64,000 nucleotides of DNA from positions 8,995,001-9,059,000 of the forward strand of contig NC_135361.1 in assembly GCF_051622035.1 (NCBI RefSeq), given 5' to 3'. Position 1 is the first letter of the stretch, and every line of letters begins with the position of its first letter. The notes beneath the pieces are model-generated. The model saw only the letters and a program-made list of their open reading frames with translations, did no database searches and had not been told where the DNA came from. The position numbers and the translations under genes are program-made. This document shows positions 11,109-25,691 of this stretch, in pieces. This DNA is from Arctopsyche grandis (taxonomy: Eukaryota > Arthropoda > Insecta > Trichoptera > Hydropsychidae).

Positions 11109-12734
11109 TGTGTCATCAACGTCGCCGAATATTTTTATTATTATCATTAATTTATTATGAAAAAATCGTTATATTAATTTTTGAATTTAGTCAAAATTCT
11201 CGTGTTTTTTAAACTTTATTTGATTGGTCTGAAGAAAAACTGGTTCAATATTGAACATTAATTATAGACACTATTCAAATATAATTAAATGCACTTGATT
11301 TATAATTTTAATATTAAAATTATCATATTATCAGAATTCAATTCATTTTACACTTTTTCTGGATTGATTTCATACTTAACTAATAGAAAACGTGTCGTTT
11401 TAATCTCGTGAAAATCATACAAATTTTCCATGAAATTGAAACAATTTTATTTTTCATATCACTAAAAATTACAAATTATAAACAAAACTTTTAAGCCGAA
11501 TTTTGCCATTTTTTTATAATATACTGTTATACATTGTATTTGAATGTATAAATTTGTTTTGAAACATTAAAACATGTGAGTTTTATTTCTACTCTGAATA
11601 TCATTTTGCCATATTGATATTACAGAGTAGTTTCAAGTCATCATTATGGCAAAAAAAAACAACATTTAACATTTGGGTTACTGTGAATTGTAGAATCATT
11701 CAAAAACCAATTTGATTATGTTTTACATGAAAATTGTTAACTAATTTTAATAATGAACTTGTCTTGCCTTCTTCAATAAAATTATTGTATAATCAAAACG
11801 TTAGCCCTTATTTAATACCCATATTCCCATGCATAGTTGATATAATCATGGGATTTTAATAGTCAGCAATTATACAAAAAAAGTGTTTTATTTATGATAA
11901 TGACATTTTGACAGACAAAATTATTTCAACTATCATTTTAATATTTCGTATATGTTGTCATGCATTATGTACATAAATTCAATAAATATTTTAAAATATT
12001 ATATATACAAGAAGTATTTTCATTGTTATGTAATATAGTTAAGTATTCAAATTAATAAGTATTCAAATTATTATTAGAATTTTTATATTTTATGGTCTTA
12101 TTACGTTGCGTTATTTTAAAAACCTGAAAAAAATTGTAACCAAAATTGTATTGTAATTCCGACAAAATTTAATTTCCCCTACAAAAAGAGACTACTCTAA
12201 TATAATTTAGAGAATTTTAAAGAAAATTACAGTATTATACATACATCTGTATATTTATTAAAAAATCTTTTAAATGGAATAAAAAACCCAATTTCATAAT
12301 AAATTACAGACTTACATGTATGTAATTATATGTATAAATCAATTTAAAATATAACATATTTTCCTATAAGCGTAAGTAATACACTTATATTTGATATAAC
12401 TAATAATTGAGACTTAATTTAAATAGTGTAATTATTTTTATATACTTATAGACATATGTACAATATTTAAAACTACCTATATGTTACATACATATATTCT
12501 AAAATAACTTTCCAAAAGCAACGATGTTTAATGAGTTGTTTGTGTAGCTCAATAAATATTATATAAAACATGTCAGAATGTAATAATTCTATTATGTATG
12601 TATTTTTATATACATCATATCATATACATATATAATATCGCTATTCTGTGTGTCTGTCTGTGGATCTGAGATAACGATCACCGTACTATAATAGTCGTTT
12701 CGATTGGACATATGTATGTATATGTATACATACC
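11109..12734. other. 3' flank of DM4/DM12 gene 1, A+T rich
   Basis: No coding signal. Candidate AATAAA signals occur near 11776 and 11980, which could end the gene 1 transcript. The remainder is TATA-type low complexity. Confidence 0.4.
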
Positions 12735-13109
12735 GGTATCCGTGACGGGCCGGAATGTGAAATGCCGGAAAACGCAAATATCGGATGGCAAAGATCAAAA
12801 ATCGAAAGATCTTAAGTCGAAAGATCAAAAAAAAGGGTGCATGGTAAACGGTACATACTCACTTAATTTTCGCGAGCAGGATACAACAGGAACAAGAGGG
12901 ACAGGCTTTTCCTCTCGTATTCTGCGCGCGCACATTAATACGGGAGGAAAAGCCTGTTCCTCTTGTTCCTGTTGTATCCTGCTCGCGCAAATTAAGTGAG
13001 TATGTACCGTTTACCATGCACCCTTTTTTTTTGATCTTTCAACTTTCGATCTTTGCCTTCCGATATTTGCGTTTTCCGGCATTTCACATTCCGGCCCGTG
13101 AGGTAGACC
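12735..13109. mobile_element. Fold-back element, family B, copy 1
   Basis: Two long inverted arms, each about 170 bp, meet at a GC-rich centre near 12925. The arms carry ATGTGAAATGCCGGAAAACG, AAAGATCAAA, GGTGCATGGTAAACGGTACA and GCAGGATACAACAGGAACAA. The outer ends resemble GGTAtCC/GGTCTACC followed by CACGGGCC. A 10-bp direct repeat GTATACATAC flanks the unit, although it lies in a TACATA-rich context. No protein is encoded. Family members sit at 24713, 40296 and 47653. The superfamily is undetermined. Confidence 0.75.
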
Positions 13110-13497
13110 CGTATACATACATACATATGTACGTAACAGCTCAAACAATGCCAAAAAAACGCACGAATATGATAACAAACAAAAGAAAAAAACTTCTATA
13201 TACTATTTGCTACCAATTTTTCCAAAGTCTCTGAGCATTTACCGCCATATATTGAAAATGTATTTAATGAATTAATTTTTCTATTGGTTCTTATATTGTT
13301 TACATGTAGGTAGATATGCTGTTTTTTTCATATAAAATAATTAAATGCAAATATTAAATTTAATTTATTTAAAAGGTATTTGAAAAAAAAATCGACAGCG
13401 TACGGATCAAACACAGGGCCGGCACATTTCTTTTAATTTTTTCTTATTTAAAAACTTAATATGCCAACACCCATGCGATGATATTTTATCAGATACA

Positions 13498-13950
13498 ACA
13501 CTAGTCTAATATATACATAATTTCGAAAGAGACTTTTATGTAAGTATGTAAAGTTTGGGTGGTAGAATAAAAAAAAACCTGTAGGTATATATGTATACTA
13601 GTGATTTTACCCGGCTTCACTCGGTATTTGACTAATGACTAATCTAATAGTAAACATTTTATTAAATTTATTTGAGTAGTTTTATTTTATATACATTTAT
13701 TTGAAATTGACTGTCACGAACACACAAAAAATATACTAAGTCTCTTTCGAAATTATATGTATACCAGAATCCGGCGCCCCCCCCCCCCCCCCCACCGGTT
13801 CCTTCGCCCCCGGGCCCTTTGAATCGAAAAAAAATCGAATCGGCGCATATGAATCGAAAAAAAAAATCGAATGTGTTGTTTACAAATTCCTAACCAATGT
13901 TACTTGTATACATATCTTATTATTATCTTTCGAAATTATATATTAGATTG
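13498..13950 (-). mobile_element. Helitron-like element with poly-C block (copy 4)
   Basis: The CTAG terminus lies at 13598-13601 followed inward by a CCCGGCTTC block, as in the copies near 0.9 and 8.2 kb. The body has TCTCTTTCGAAATTATATGT, a C-run (about 13777-13793) and the CGAATCGGCGC segment also seen at 7900. A further GTCTAATATATACATAATTT fragment at 13503 belongs to a neighbouring copy. Confidence 0.5.
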
Positions 13951-14249
13951 TTTGCTATCAATATTTCCTCTTGTAAAATAGTGCCACAATACCGCCATCT
14001 ACTGAAAATAAATTTAATTAATAAATAAATTTTTCTATTGCTGTTTTATATTGTTTATATGTACATAGGTAGGTAGAAATTTTTATTTATAATACACCGG
14101 ATGAAATTTTCAGCCGGTCTATCACTAGTTTTTATCAAATGAAACATACATTTTAGGCGTGTTAAAATTTGTTTAATTTCCTTACATGTACAAGTGGTAT
14201 CTTTTCATTTATTTTATTACATTTTACATGAATACAAACAATCATCGTT

Positions 14250-15118
14250 TCAACCAAATAGTGAAGCAAATCCAACCTCGGAAAACATTTCCAAAATAGA
14301 CTGCTTACATTCCGGAAATAGGAATTCGCAATTAGATTCAGATTCCAAACCCAGTCGTTCAGCAGCGTGATATTCATTATCAGAGTGTTGAGACAAAGCA
14401 TCGTTACTTGAAGACGGTCTGATGATACAATAAGAAACCACATTCATAACATCAAATACACTTCAATGCAATATTTTCAGCTTGAATATTACTCACGTGA
14501 GGATTATATGGGCCAATTCGCCCAAAATACCGTTATGATAGGTGAAAGGAGTGTCTGCAGCTTCGCAGATAGTTCTCAAGATGCAAGCTCTACCACTGAA
14601 TCCATTCCTTAAAGCAATATTAAATAGATTATTACATGATACTTCAATTATTATATACGCTTTGAACCTCAATTATTATATTACTTTTCAACCATATGTT
14701 CTAAAACTTTGTAAATATCCCAACGGCTGGTCTTCGGTCTGTTCTTCAACCTTTCCAGCCTCTCGTCTTCCATTAATTCCCATAAACGCTGCTCACCGAC
14801 TTTGCTATCCTCGCCAGTCGCATTTATTTTACCCCCTTCGGAATACGCCAACTCGTTGTGGGTTTTTCTCAATTTTTCACCGCTAAACTTTTCATCGGTT
14901 GCCTCCTCTCTCGAATTCTCATTTCCGGTCACTGTGGATGGGTTCGAAATACTTCTGGGTCGCAGCATCCTCTGCGATCTCGCGTTTGCAGCCCCTTCGT
15001 AAAAGTGCACCGTATAATCTGTACTGTTCTGGGGTACGTGGTATAGCATTTTTATTACATATCCTACGGTTACTGACTCGTCCTCCAAATCTAGAGGCAA
15101 ACCCATACCTATAATCAG
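14250..15118 (-). CDS. DM4/DM12-family protein, gene 2 (first exon not found)
   Basis: Three minus-strand exons at 15118-14685, 14607-14497 and 14418-14250 join in frame to 237 codons plus stop. The first reads LIIGMGLPLDLEDESVTVGY then VIKMLYHVPQN, the N-terminal half of the DM4/DM12 domain. The second reads NGFSGRACILRTICEAADTP then HNGILGELAHIIL, its cysteine-bearing core. The third begins with the usual T-PSS and ends CEFLFPECKQSILEMFSEVG. The exon at 15118 starts at a proper 3' splice site (TTTCAG), so an exon with the signal peptide must lie further right; I could not find it. A polar insert between the domain halves (about 90 residues) makes this member longer than genes 3 and 4. It is transcribed towards gene 1, tail to tail. 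Confidence 0.8.
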
Positions 15119-16110
15119 CTGAAATTTAAAATAAACAACATGAAAATCTTTCAAATTCTTCTCATACGTTATATGACCGTATGTAGCTATAGAGATATTA
15201 AAGTAAAGGCTATGTTTTCAAAGCCCCATTTTTCAAGCATACTTTATATAAGTTCAGCAGTATTTTTTTGATATCAAACTTGGGAGAATTCATGGTTTTA
15301 AAACCTATAAGAAAGTCACACAATCTCAAGGAGCTTTAAAGCACAAAAGTGCAAGAATTTTTAAGCGTTAGATATGTTTTCAACGAATTTATGTATATCT
15401 GTATGTATGATTTGTATGTTATGCGGTTAGTACATATAAAATTGAAAGGATGTGACTTTCATAATAAAACAAATATTAAAATATAATCTTAAATACAATA
15501 TATGTAAAAACATTCTATAATGCAGTATATTAATCTAAAATTTATAGTAACTTTACAGCGCAAATAAAATGCAAGAAAGTGAGACGAAAGTTTATCTTGT
15601 GCGAAAGTTATCCAACTCATTTCTTTCAATTCACATTGTTTAAAGCGTTCAAGAACGAAACGCTTAGTTTATTCATTCTTCTCAAGTAAAACACAATGTA
15701 AAAGAGTAAGTATTTATTTTTCAAAGAATTTTCCGCATAAATACATACGGTGTTTCAACTCTAGACAAAATTCACAGAATGCAACTCATTTTACGATTTA
15801 CGAAAAAGGCTAAAAAACGAACACGCTAAATTTAAACGATCATACTTATTCATCTCAGCATTGTTCTTATTCACGATTCCACGATTACAGTTTTTCTACG
15901 AGGTAAGACATTATTTTTTTAATATATTCTTTATAGTAACTTATTTAAATCGTTTTATTATTTGTGCATATTCAGGATCTATCATTTTACGGCTGTGATA
16001 TATGTATAATACAAATTTTATTATTTGTAATAATAATATATAATATAATGATCTTGTGAAAATTCATAATGTTTATAACCCAATTTAATTTATAAGCAAT
16101 TATTTTTTGC

Positions 16111-16178
<68 letters not shown>

Positions 16179-16616
16179 CAATTTTATTCGATATAAAATT
16201 GAATCCTTAAAAAAAATCTTAATTTTCTGAAACCGGTGAAAGCCTGTAAAAAAACCGAAAACCGGCTTTTTCTTTTGGGCGGTTTTTTGAAACCCCTTTA
16301 ATATATGTATATGTACATGTGTACTTATAACTAACTTTTGAAAGCTTTTGGTCAATAACTTATTTGATTTGGTCTGTAAATGGATGGTCAGTAAGCTATA
16401 TTATTAGTCATTACCTGCTTGATTATTGTCTATTAACAAAAAAATACTTAATAATAAATAATTTACTGATAGATAATTTTTAGTATAATCAATAAATTTT
16501 CAGTATAATCAATAAATTTTCATAAAAGTTACTGACCAATTATTAAAAAAACAGACCATTTAAATTGTTGCCTTATTTTTAACCTGTATTTTTGAGGCAT
16601 AATATATGTAGAATAA
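15119..16616. other. A+T-rich sequence with a TA microsatellite
   Basis: A pure TA tract occupies about 16117-16175. The missing first exon of DM4/DM12 gene 2 could lie in this stretch, but no signal-peptide frame with a good donor site was seen. Confidence 0.4.
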
Positions 16617-16805
16617 AAGTAGCTAGAAGAATGGACGATAGTTGGAAGAAAGAAGTGCTCGAATGGTACCCAAGAGAACTTAAAAGGCCACACGGGAGAT
16701 GATTGGATGAAATTAGATAAATATGCAGGATAAGATATATGAGAGTTACTCAAATGGTGAAAGTTGAGAGTTGCTCAAAGATGGTGACGAATGATGATTA
16801 ATAGG
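16617..16805 (+). mobile_element. Decayed 3' end of an RTE LINE
   Basis: AGAATGGACGATAGTTGGAA and GAATGGTACCCAAGAGAA match the RTE C-terminus ([19 protein letters not shown]) of the better copies at 18-20 kb. The stretch ends in GATGATTA, the RTE-type 3' repeat. Confidence 0.6.
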
Positions 16806-16928
16806 AAATAAAATTCAAAAGCCTTTCTTAATTAGTTAGGAATAGAGATATACATAATTATAAAACTAGAAATAGGAATAAATTAATTATAGGTAGAGTT
16901 AAGAAAGCAAAAACTGCAGGAGTTGTTT

Positions 16929-17062
16929 TCCACAGAGGTGTTCAAATATACAAATACAATGTCCTGTATATGTTACCTCTAAAGTACCTGAGAGCATTAG
17001 AGGTACTTTAGAGGTAACATTGGTGCTTTCTTGACGGTTGTTAATGGATACCTCTGTGGAAG
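16929..17062. repeat. Small fold-back element with a perfect 18-bp stem
   Basis: GTTACCTCTAAAGTACCT (16972-16989) is the exact reverse complement of 17001-17018, with an 11-nt loop. An outer pair TCCACAGAGGT / ACCTCTGTGGA encloses it. No protein is encoded. It could be a tiny MITE or a hairpin RNA source. Confidence 0.55.
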
Positions 17063-17659
17063 ATGACGTAACTATATATGTGAGTTTAATAAAATGCTAT
17101 GTTTGGAATTATATTATATTATTTAGGGTTATAGTTTTGTTAATTTTGTTAACTATGTTATATTATAGTTGTTAGTTTTAGTTTAAAACTGTCAATTGTG
17201 AAATAATTCATCAGCAATTTTCTATTTAATAATAAATATATTAAATTAAATTAATTAACTATTTTATGGCAACATTTTTTATAAAATATATATAGTTATA
17301 ATTACATATTAGAGCTTCAAACTGTTTTCAATATATTATTTAATAATTTACTTACCCTTCATTATTACTTTATGTATGTTCGTAGCAACAATTGCTTTGC
17401 GATATTTAGAAAATTTGATCTTGAGGTTATTTTTTTTTAATTTAATTTAACTCACCATTGATTATTGACCGTTTATGCATTTAGTTTCTGACCAAATAAT
17501 CAGCTCCCATTTATAATATCCAACGCAAAACAAAATACATTGCGGAAAAATCCGAAACACTTTATAGCAAAATCTCTATCCATATATCAAAAAAAAAAAA
17601 GAAAATGAAGAAAAACACCAACACTTCCGTGGGAGTATATATATATATTTTTTTTTTCA

Positions 17660-17890
17660 GGTCGGGATATACGGACCTGGCTGATAGGGGGTTAAGAGAG
17701 TGAAAGCCTTAATAATTTATCAGGGGGTTGTGTGTGTTACCTGCACCCTGGCCGGGTCACCGTTGGGGTAAGTGAGGTATCGCCTGTGGCGGGTGAGAGT
17801 CACCCCCGGGTGCTCCGCCCCCCAACACCCCATGGCCACCATCACACACACCGACACTTCGAACCACCCCATACTGCGAGCGAGAGGGTA
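17660..17890. other. Isolated GC-rich block of unknown origin
   Basis: About 230 bp at roughly 60% G+C lies in A+T-rich surroundings, with short inverted pieces (GGTGAGAGTCACC, CCGGGTGCTCCG). No conserved protein is readable. It may be the 5' part of a LINE or another repeat. Confidence 0.35.
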
Positions 17891-18249
17891 ATTTTTTATT
17901 AATCTACTTGTATATTTACCTTATCTATCAACACACGAAACGTAGATAGATAAAGTATTTTTTTATGAATTAAAAATAGCTAATGTCAAATGTGAGCGCA
18001 ACGAAAAGTGCACTCATGTCAATGTGAACAGCGTTTGAGCCGTCACGAATTTTCACCTCTGAACAACAACGACTACAGGGTAGTCGCAACTGAATCGTCT
18101 TCTTTGACAAACATACATACATATATTGAATCATCGAAATACACCACACTTTATTTTGAATCAATGACTTTTACTTCATTTTTGTTTTACACTCTGCAAT
18201 CATATTCCGGTTCAAGATTCAAATAAATTTTTATACGTTAATCCTTAAA

Positions 18250-21088
<2,839 letters not shown>

Positions 21089-21129
21089 TTAATATTAAAA
21101 TCAGAAAATCTACATATATAACATAGATA

Positions 21130-21620
21130 ATGTTATCATCATCATTAGTCACCGGACCCAGAAGGTGCCGCGTATTGTTCAAAGGTTGTAAATGCATTGT
21201 TAAAGGTTTGCCGAACCTTTTTTTTCATATACAGCCACTCACCATCCACAGTTGGATGGTGAGCTTTTATTCGTATCTGTTTTTCGCAACTCTCATCCAT
21301 GTCACTCCACCCATTTTTCTAATTTCGTCTTACCTTGCAGCCGTACTTTCACCCTTTTACATTCTCTCGGGTATCATTCTAGCACTTATTTGTCCATCTT
21401 TCGTCCATTTTTCTAACTACGTGACCCGACCATTGCCATTTTAATCTCTTCACTCTCTCCACTATATTCACTATCCTTGTCATACTTCTCACCCACGTAT
21501 TCCGTTTCCTATCTCTTCTCATTATGCTGAGCATACAACGTTTCATATTTCTTTTAGTGCATCGGACTTTGTGTAACATTTTGGCGTTCAATGTTCAAGT
21601 TTCACTCTCTCCACTAAATC
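21130..21620 (-). mobile_element. RTE LINE 3' end with a family E MITE fragment in its tail
   Basis: The minus-strand reading MLHKVRCTKRNMKRCMLSIM and KRLKWQWSGHVVRKMDERW shows an older RTE copy. Its tail (ATCATCATCATT at about 21136) is separated from the coding part by about 80 bp matching the left half of the family E MITE (TTGTAAATGCATTGTTAAAG, GGTTTGCCGAACC). Another RTE scrap continues to about 22010. Confidence 0.7.
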
Positions 21621-22191
21621 CACTACCTTTATAATATTTCTCACCGACATATTCCGTTTCCTATAGGCGCAGACACAATAGTACGGCACGGCAAGCTTAG
21701 GTAGACTCCAGCTGTGAATTGGCGTGTTTTATACCAGTGTTATTTCGTACGATCTTATTATTTCGACAAGTTCCTCCTGCATTTCTTCAAATATGGGGAT
21801 TACTGTTATCGATCACTTTCACACCTATGTCAATACAAGGAAAATATATCACCAAAAACACTTCATGAAGTGAGTTTTGGCTTGGCATAGATCAAGCTTG
21901 CTAGCGTTTCCTTTACATGTGCTATCTTAACGTTCGCGTACCACTCAGTGTGTCTCCACCCTATCTCTCCTCGCTATGCCAACCATAAAGCGTTCCATAC
22001 TTCTTTGAATGATACATAATGTAATATATATCATATATAATGTTATGCATAAAATATTAAAGCAATTTTATAAACGTAAAATTTAATGTAAATTGTATAC
22101 TCATGTAAAATTTAAAGCCCAAAGACTTACTTAAATTTGCATTTAAAGTGTTTCTAATTTTATTGGTTCGACAAACTAATTTTTTAATAAT
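21621..22191. other. RTE scraps and unassigned sequence
   Basis: Pieces such as TTCACTCTCTCCACTAAATC (21600) and AAGCGTTCCATACTTCTTTG (21989) are RTE remnants on the minus strand. The block 21665-21950 is not RTE and was not recognised. Confidence 0.45.
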
Positions 22192-22615
22192 TATTAGCTC
22201 GGACGTTAAGCTTCTGCTTACCGTCAAGAAGGTGCCGGGTTCTATCCCTGAATGAAAATGAATTTTTCAGAGTATGCTGTTGGTCAGACCTGGATTTGTG
22301 ACTCCAGGTTGATCGTTTCCTATCAGAGTTTGCCAATTTTCTCTGATTTCATTGTTGAAACGGTTCCCGGAAAAAAAATTGGCTAAAAATCCTTCCTACC
22401 TACTATGTCACCACTATTTGAAAAATTTGAATGATGTACAATAAAAATTTATGTACAATTCATAGATGTCTCGAGTTTTTTCAGTGTCTCGCAATTCAAC
22501 GACTTATAATAAAAATGCTGTATTTGTATTTGTAATTGGCCAGGAAGGCGCATTGGGATTTACCTGTAAGGCCTTCCTGGTATATATGTAAAATAAAAAA
22601 ATAAAATAAAATAAA
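22192..22615 (+). mobile_element. tRNA-derived SINE with LINE-like tail, near full length
   Basis: The head has B-box-like GGGTTCTATCCC. The body has CTCCAGGTTGATCGTTTCCT, CAGAGTTTGCCAATTTT and CATTGTTGAAACGGTTC. Then follow CATAGATGTCTCGAG, the hairpin tail CCAGGAAGGC..GCCTTCCTGG and an AAAATAAAAT end. This is the most complete copy of the window's dominant SINE family. Confidence 0.7.
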
Positions 22616-22619
22616 TTAA

Positions 22620-23144
22620 GAGGTCTGTACACCCAAAATCTTAATTTTGTTACCGTTCCTTTCTTTGATATATATATATATTGAGTGTATGTATATATTG
22701 AGTGAATGCGACAATATATATCAATATATATAATGAGTGAATGCGACAGTTGCGCTTCGACCAGATAAAACGTATTTTAAATTGACAAAATCGAGGTTTT
22801 GTATTCTCCTATTTTCTCCTCGAAAACTGGACCGATTTTTAAAAAAATTTCATCATCGGTATGAGAAAGATATTTTCTGTGCATCTATCGGCGTATTTTT
22901 TTTAAAATCGACGGTTAAATAACCACGCTAGACTCTTTTCGTGGGTGTAAAAAAGAGGCGATCTTATAGATGTTTGGCGGCTCCTAGCTCCTATAAAAAA
23001 TAATTAATCAAAAAAATAAAACGATAGATGCACCCCAGTGGTGGATATCCATAGCATATTAAAAAATAATTTATCTAGTGCCATAATTGAGGTAGGGAGA
23101 AGTATAGTACGTTTGTATGGACAATGCGCTGCTGTCCAGCCCTC
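22620..23144. mobile_element. TTAA-flanked non-autonomous DNA transposon
   Basis: The unit begins GAGGTCTG and ends CAGCCCTC, a short terminal inverted repeat (consensus GAGGGCTG), and is bordered by TTAA on each side (22616-22619 and 23145-23148). A truncated copy starts at 43141, also after TTAA. TTAA duplication is the hallmark of piggyBac, but the ends are not classical piggyBac CCC ends, so Sola3-like is an alternative. No transposase is readable. Confidence 0.6.
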
Positions 23145-23148
23145 TTAA

Positions 23149-24210
23149 TGATGATTACTAAGCCTTTTATTATCGAAAACTCAAAAGTGAAAATTAATAT
23201 TGTCATATATGTATGTAGGTTTCAAATATATGTATGTATGTTCATATGCACATTATAAACGTTATGCACATTATAGTGTTCATAATGGTTTAAATGCATT
23301 TAATCATAATGTTAAAATATTATTATTATTATGATTTCGAACCTTTTGTAAACCCTATGTATATAAAATATAACGGGAAAAATACAATACAATCAAATAT
23401 ATGTGGTTAATATAAGTGAATTATGCTAATTGTTAAGCAACAGTTACATTGACCAAGAAGTGAATTCTAATGCAGTGCATTTTATCGTGTGTCAGTTTGA
23501 ATAATATGTATATAACAAAATTATAAATAAATTTTCAATACTTATTTTTTGTATTGCTGGTACGTATGTATGTATGTATATTGTAAACATCATATGTATC
23601 AACTGCAAATGAATAAATTAAATATTAGAATATAAATGCAGCATTTTTTGTACCTGTTTGTTTTTCTATATATCGTCTGCTACAATTTTTAAAATATTAA
23701 CGGTTTATTTGTGCACGATTTAAATCGTTACATAAAACGTTCCATTTACGTTTTTCCGAAAAACGTTCCATTAACATGTCACTTTTCGAGTTAGACATCA
23801 ATTTCGCTGAGCAAACACACATGGCAAGTACATATGAATGTAAAAAGCAAAAAAAAATGTATTTTTGATACCGACATTCATATCAACTTGTTAATTTCTT
23901 CCGTTCGTCATACCAATCAGGGGTACGAAGCATTTTATTCTTCGAATATGTGAAACTCTGAAATACATATCAGAATTTAAATACCAAATATTTTATTATG
24001 AAAAGCAATGTAATCCTTTAGCTAAACGTTCCTAACGTCAATTTCTATGTGGATTTTCTAAATCCGTATTCTCATTCTCTGATAGCTTTCATAGCATAGA
24101 GAAGCTTGAAAGGAATATTAAAGAAGCCCAAATAAGTTATACGAAGATACGGCTCTATTGTTAGAATGAGGCTTTTGTCATATTTCTATAAATATGTATA
24201 TGTAATAAGA
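23149..24210. other. A+T-rich intergenic sequence
   Basis: Contains ATGTATGTA simple repeats and no recognised gene or element. A short palindrome-like pair occurs around 23735-23765 (AACGTTCCATTTACGTTTTT / AAAAACGTTCCATTAACATG), which is a direct duplication. Confidence 0.4.
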
Positions 24211-24645
24211 GCCTGGCCACACCGGGCACCTCGCGAGCAACCACATAGGTCGATGAATTAGTTGTGCGATCAGATCAAATGTATGCAGTTGTGTGGAGCA
24301 TGACACAGTGAGCAATTCACTGGTTGCCCAAGCAATAAAATCGGACGACCAGCGAGATCAGTTGCTGGCTTTCGATCTGACCTCAGTGATTATATTGCTT
24401 GAGTGATCAGCACGATATCTCAAAATGTATAGCGTTGTAGTCTCCGGCGACTGTGTAGTGAAAAACCTATAAACACGCTTTGCTGTACTGTCACATATTG
24501 AAAACTCTTATAGGTATGTGAGCGGATTCTTGGTCACTTTTGGTTGCCAGAGTTGAGAGACCAAGAACGATCACGAGCAACTACGCTTCGGCAACTAAGT
24601 CGCCGACCAAGTCACTTGCAAATCGCCTGGTGAGGACCTGCTCTA
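24211..24645. mobile_element. MITE-like element with imperfect terminal inverted repeats
   Basis: AGAGCCTGGCCACACCGGGC at the left pairs, at 15 of 20 positions, with the reverse complement of the right end (GCCTGGTGAGGACCTGCTCT). Composition is clearly less A+T rich than the flanks. No coding sequence is seen. PIF/Harbinger is possible, but the target duplication is unclear. Confidence 0.4.
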
Positions 24646-24712
24646 GTTCGGCCGCCTGTGTGCAAACTTAAATCGGCTGCTCTTTATTTTTATCAGCATT
24701 TGTATAAATCCG

Positions 24713-24842
24713 GTCTCTGTGACGGGCCCGAATGTGAAACGCCCGAAAACGCAAATATTGGAAGGCAAAGATCGAAAATCGAAAGATCTTAAGTCGAAAG
24801 ATCAAAAAAAAAGGGTGCATGGTAAACGGTACATACTCACAT
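24713..24842. mobile_element. Fold-back family B, single arm (copy 2)
   Basis: GGTCTCTGTGACGGGCCCG through CGAAAGATCTTAAGTCGAAA to GGTACATACTCAC is one arm only; the central part and second arm are missing. Confidence 0.65.
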
Positions 24843-24958
24843 ACAGTGGTTATATCCAAGCAAATTTATTTTGGGAATGACGGGCTTAGTCAGTCTTGAA
24901 TCTCGTCGTCATATTTTATTATTACGATACATGTTCCTTGTTCTTCGTGGAAATATTT

Positions 24959-25327
24959 GGGTTTGGTGCAAACGATCGACAAGCGCCAGACAGACTGAAC
25001 CACAGATTAACTGGATGGCTGCTTTAAACGGAATTCTCGACTCCGCGAATGATATATTGCACATCAGATGACGAGTAACCTTTCGATATGCACAGATGCA
25101 ATTATTAAAATTATTAAATGCAATTATTAAAATTGAGTTGGATCTTTCTGGCGAGTTTAATAAACCAAAATTCGGAACTAAAGTATTAGAGGCACAGAAC
25201 GTATACAGGGTAGGTATGTCGGGACTTTCGCTTAGTGTAAGTGCGAGCAGTGCGCACGCATAAGGTACACGTGTTGTTAATCTGTGGTTCAGTCTGTCTG
25301 GCGCTTGTCGATCGTTTGCACCGCATC
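24959..25327. mobile_element. Fold-back family C, diverged copy
   Basis: The arms GGTGCAAACGATCGACAAGC and GCGCTTGTCGATCGTTTGCA are inverted. The inner part (TGCACATCAGATGACGAGTA, ATTGAGTTGGATCTTTCTGG) matches the palindrome at 31539-31932. The right arm has been replaced in its inner half by unrelated sequence. Confidence 0.55.
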
Positions 25328-25691
25328 GAAATATATATAATCCACCAATTCACTTTATATGCATCAGAAAATTATTTTAGAATATGCAAACGTGTTCTGT
25401 TTTCGCCAATTATAGCGAAAACTTACATTATTTTAAATACTCCAATATGCACAGCCATATGCCTTTTTATCCATTTGGCTGATCAGACAGTCATTGACAT
25501 TATAGGGGATGGACGAATGAGACGACTGGCATGTTAATGCACGTGTTTTATTTATGACAGCTGAAGGCAGAGTGAGGTAGCTAACTCAAAACACAATCGA
25601 GTTGGTCCCCACTCGCAGGAAGGTGACCAAACTCGACCATGTCGTATAGCGAGCCGCCACAACATATTTAGTGTTGCTTTTGGTCGGTTTA

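Noticed and set aside
13016-13234. Frame HPFFLIFQLSIFAFRYLRFP, repeated at 12592-12828 and 24668-24859
   Set aside because: It is the translation of one arm of fold-back family B, repeated wherever that arm occurs; not a protein family.
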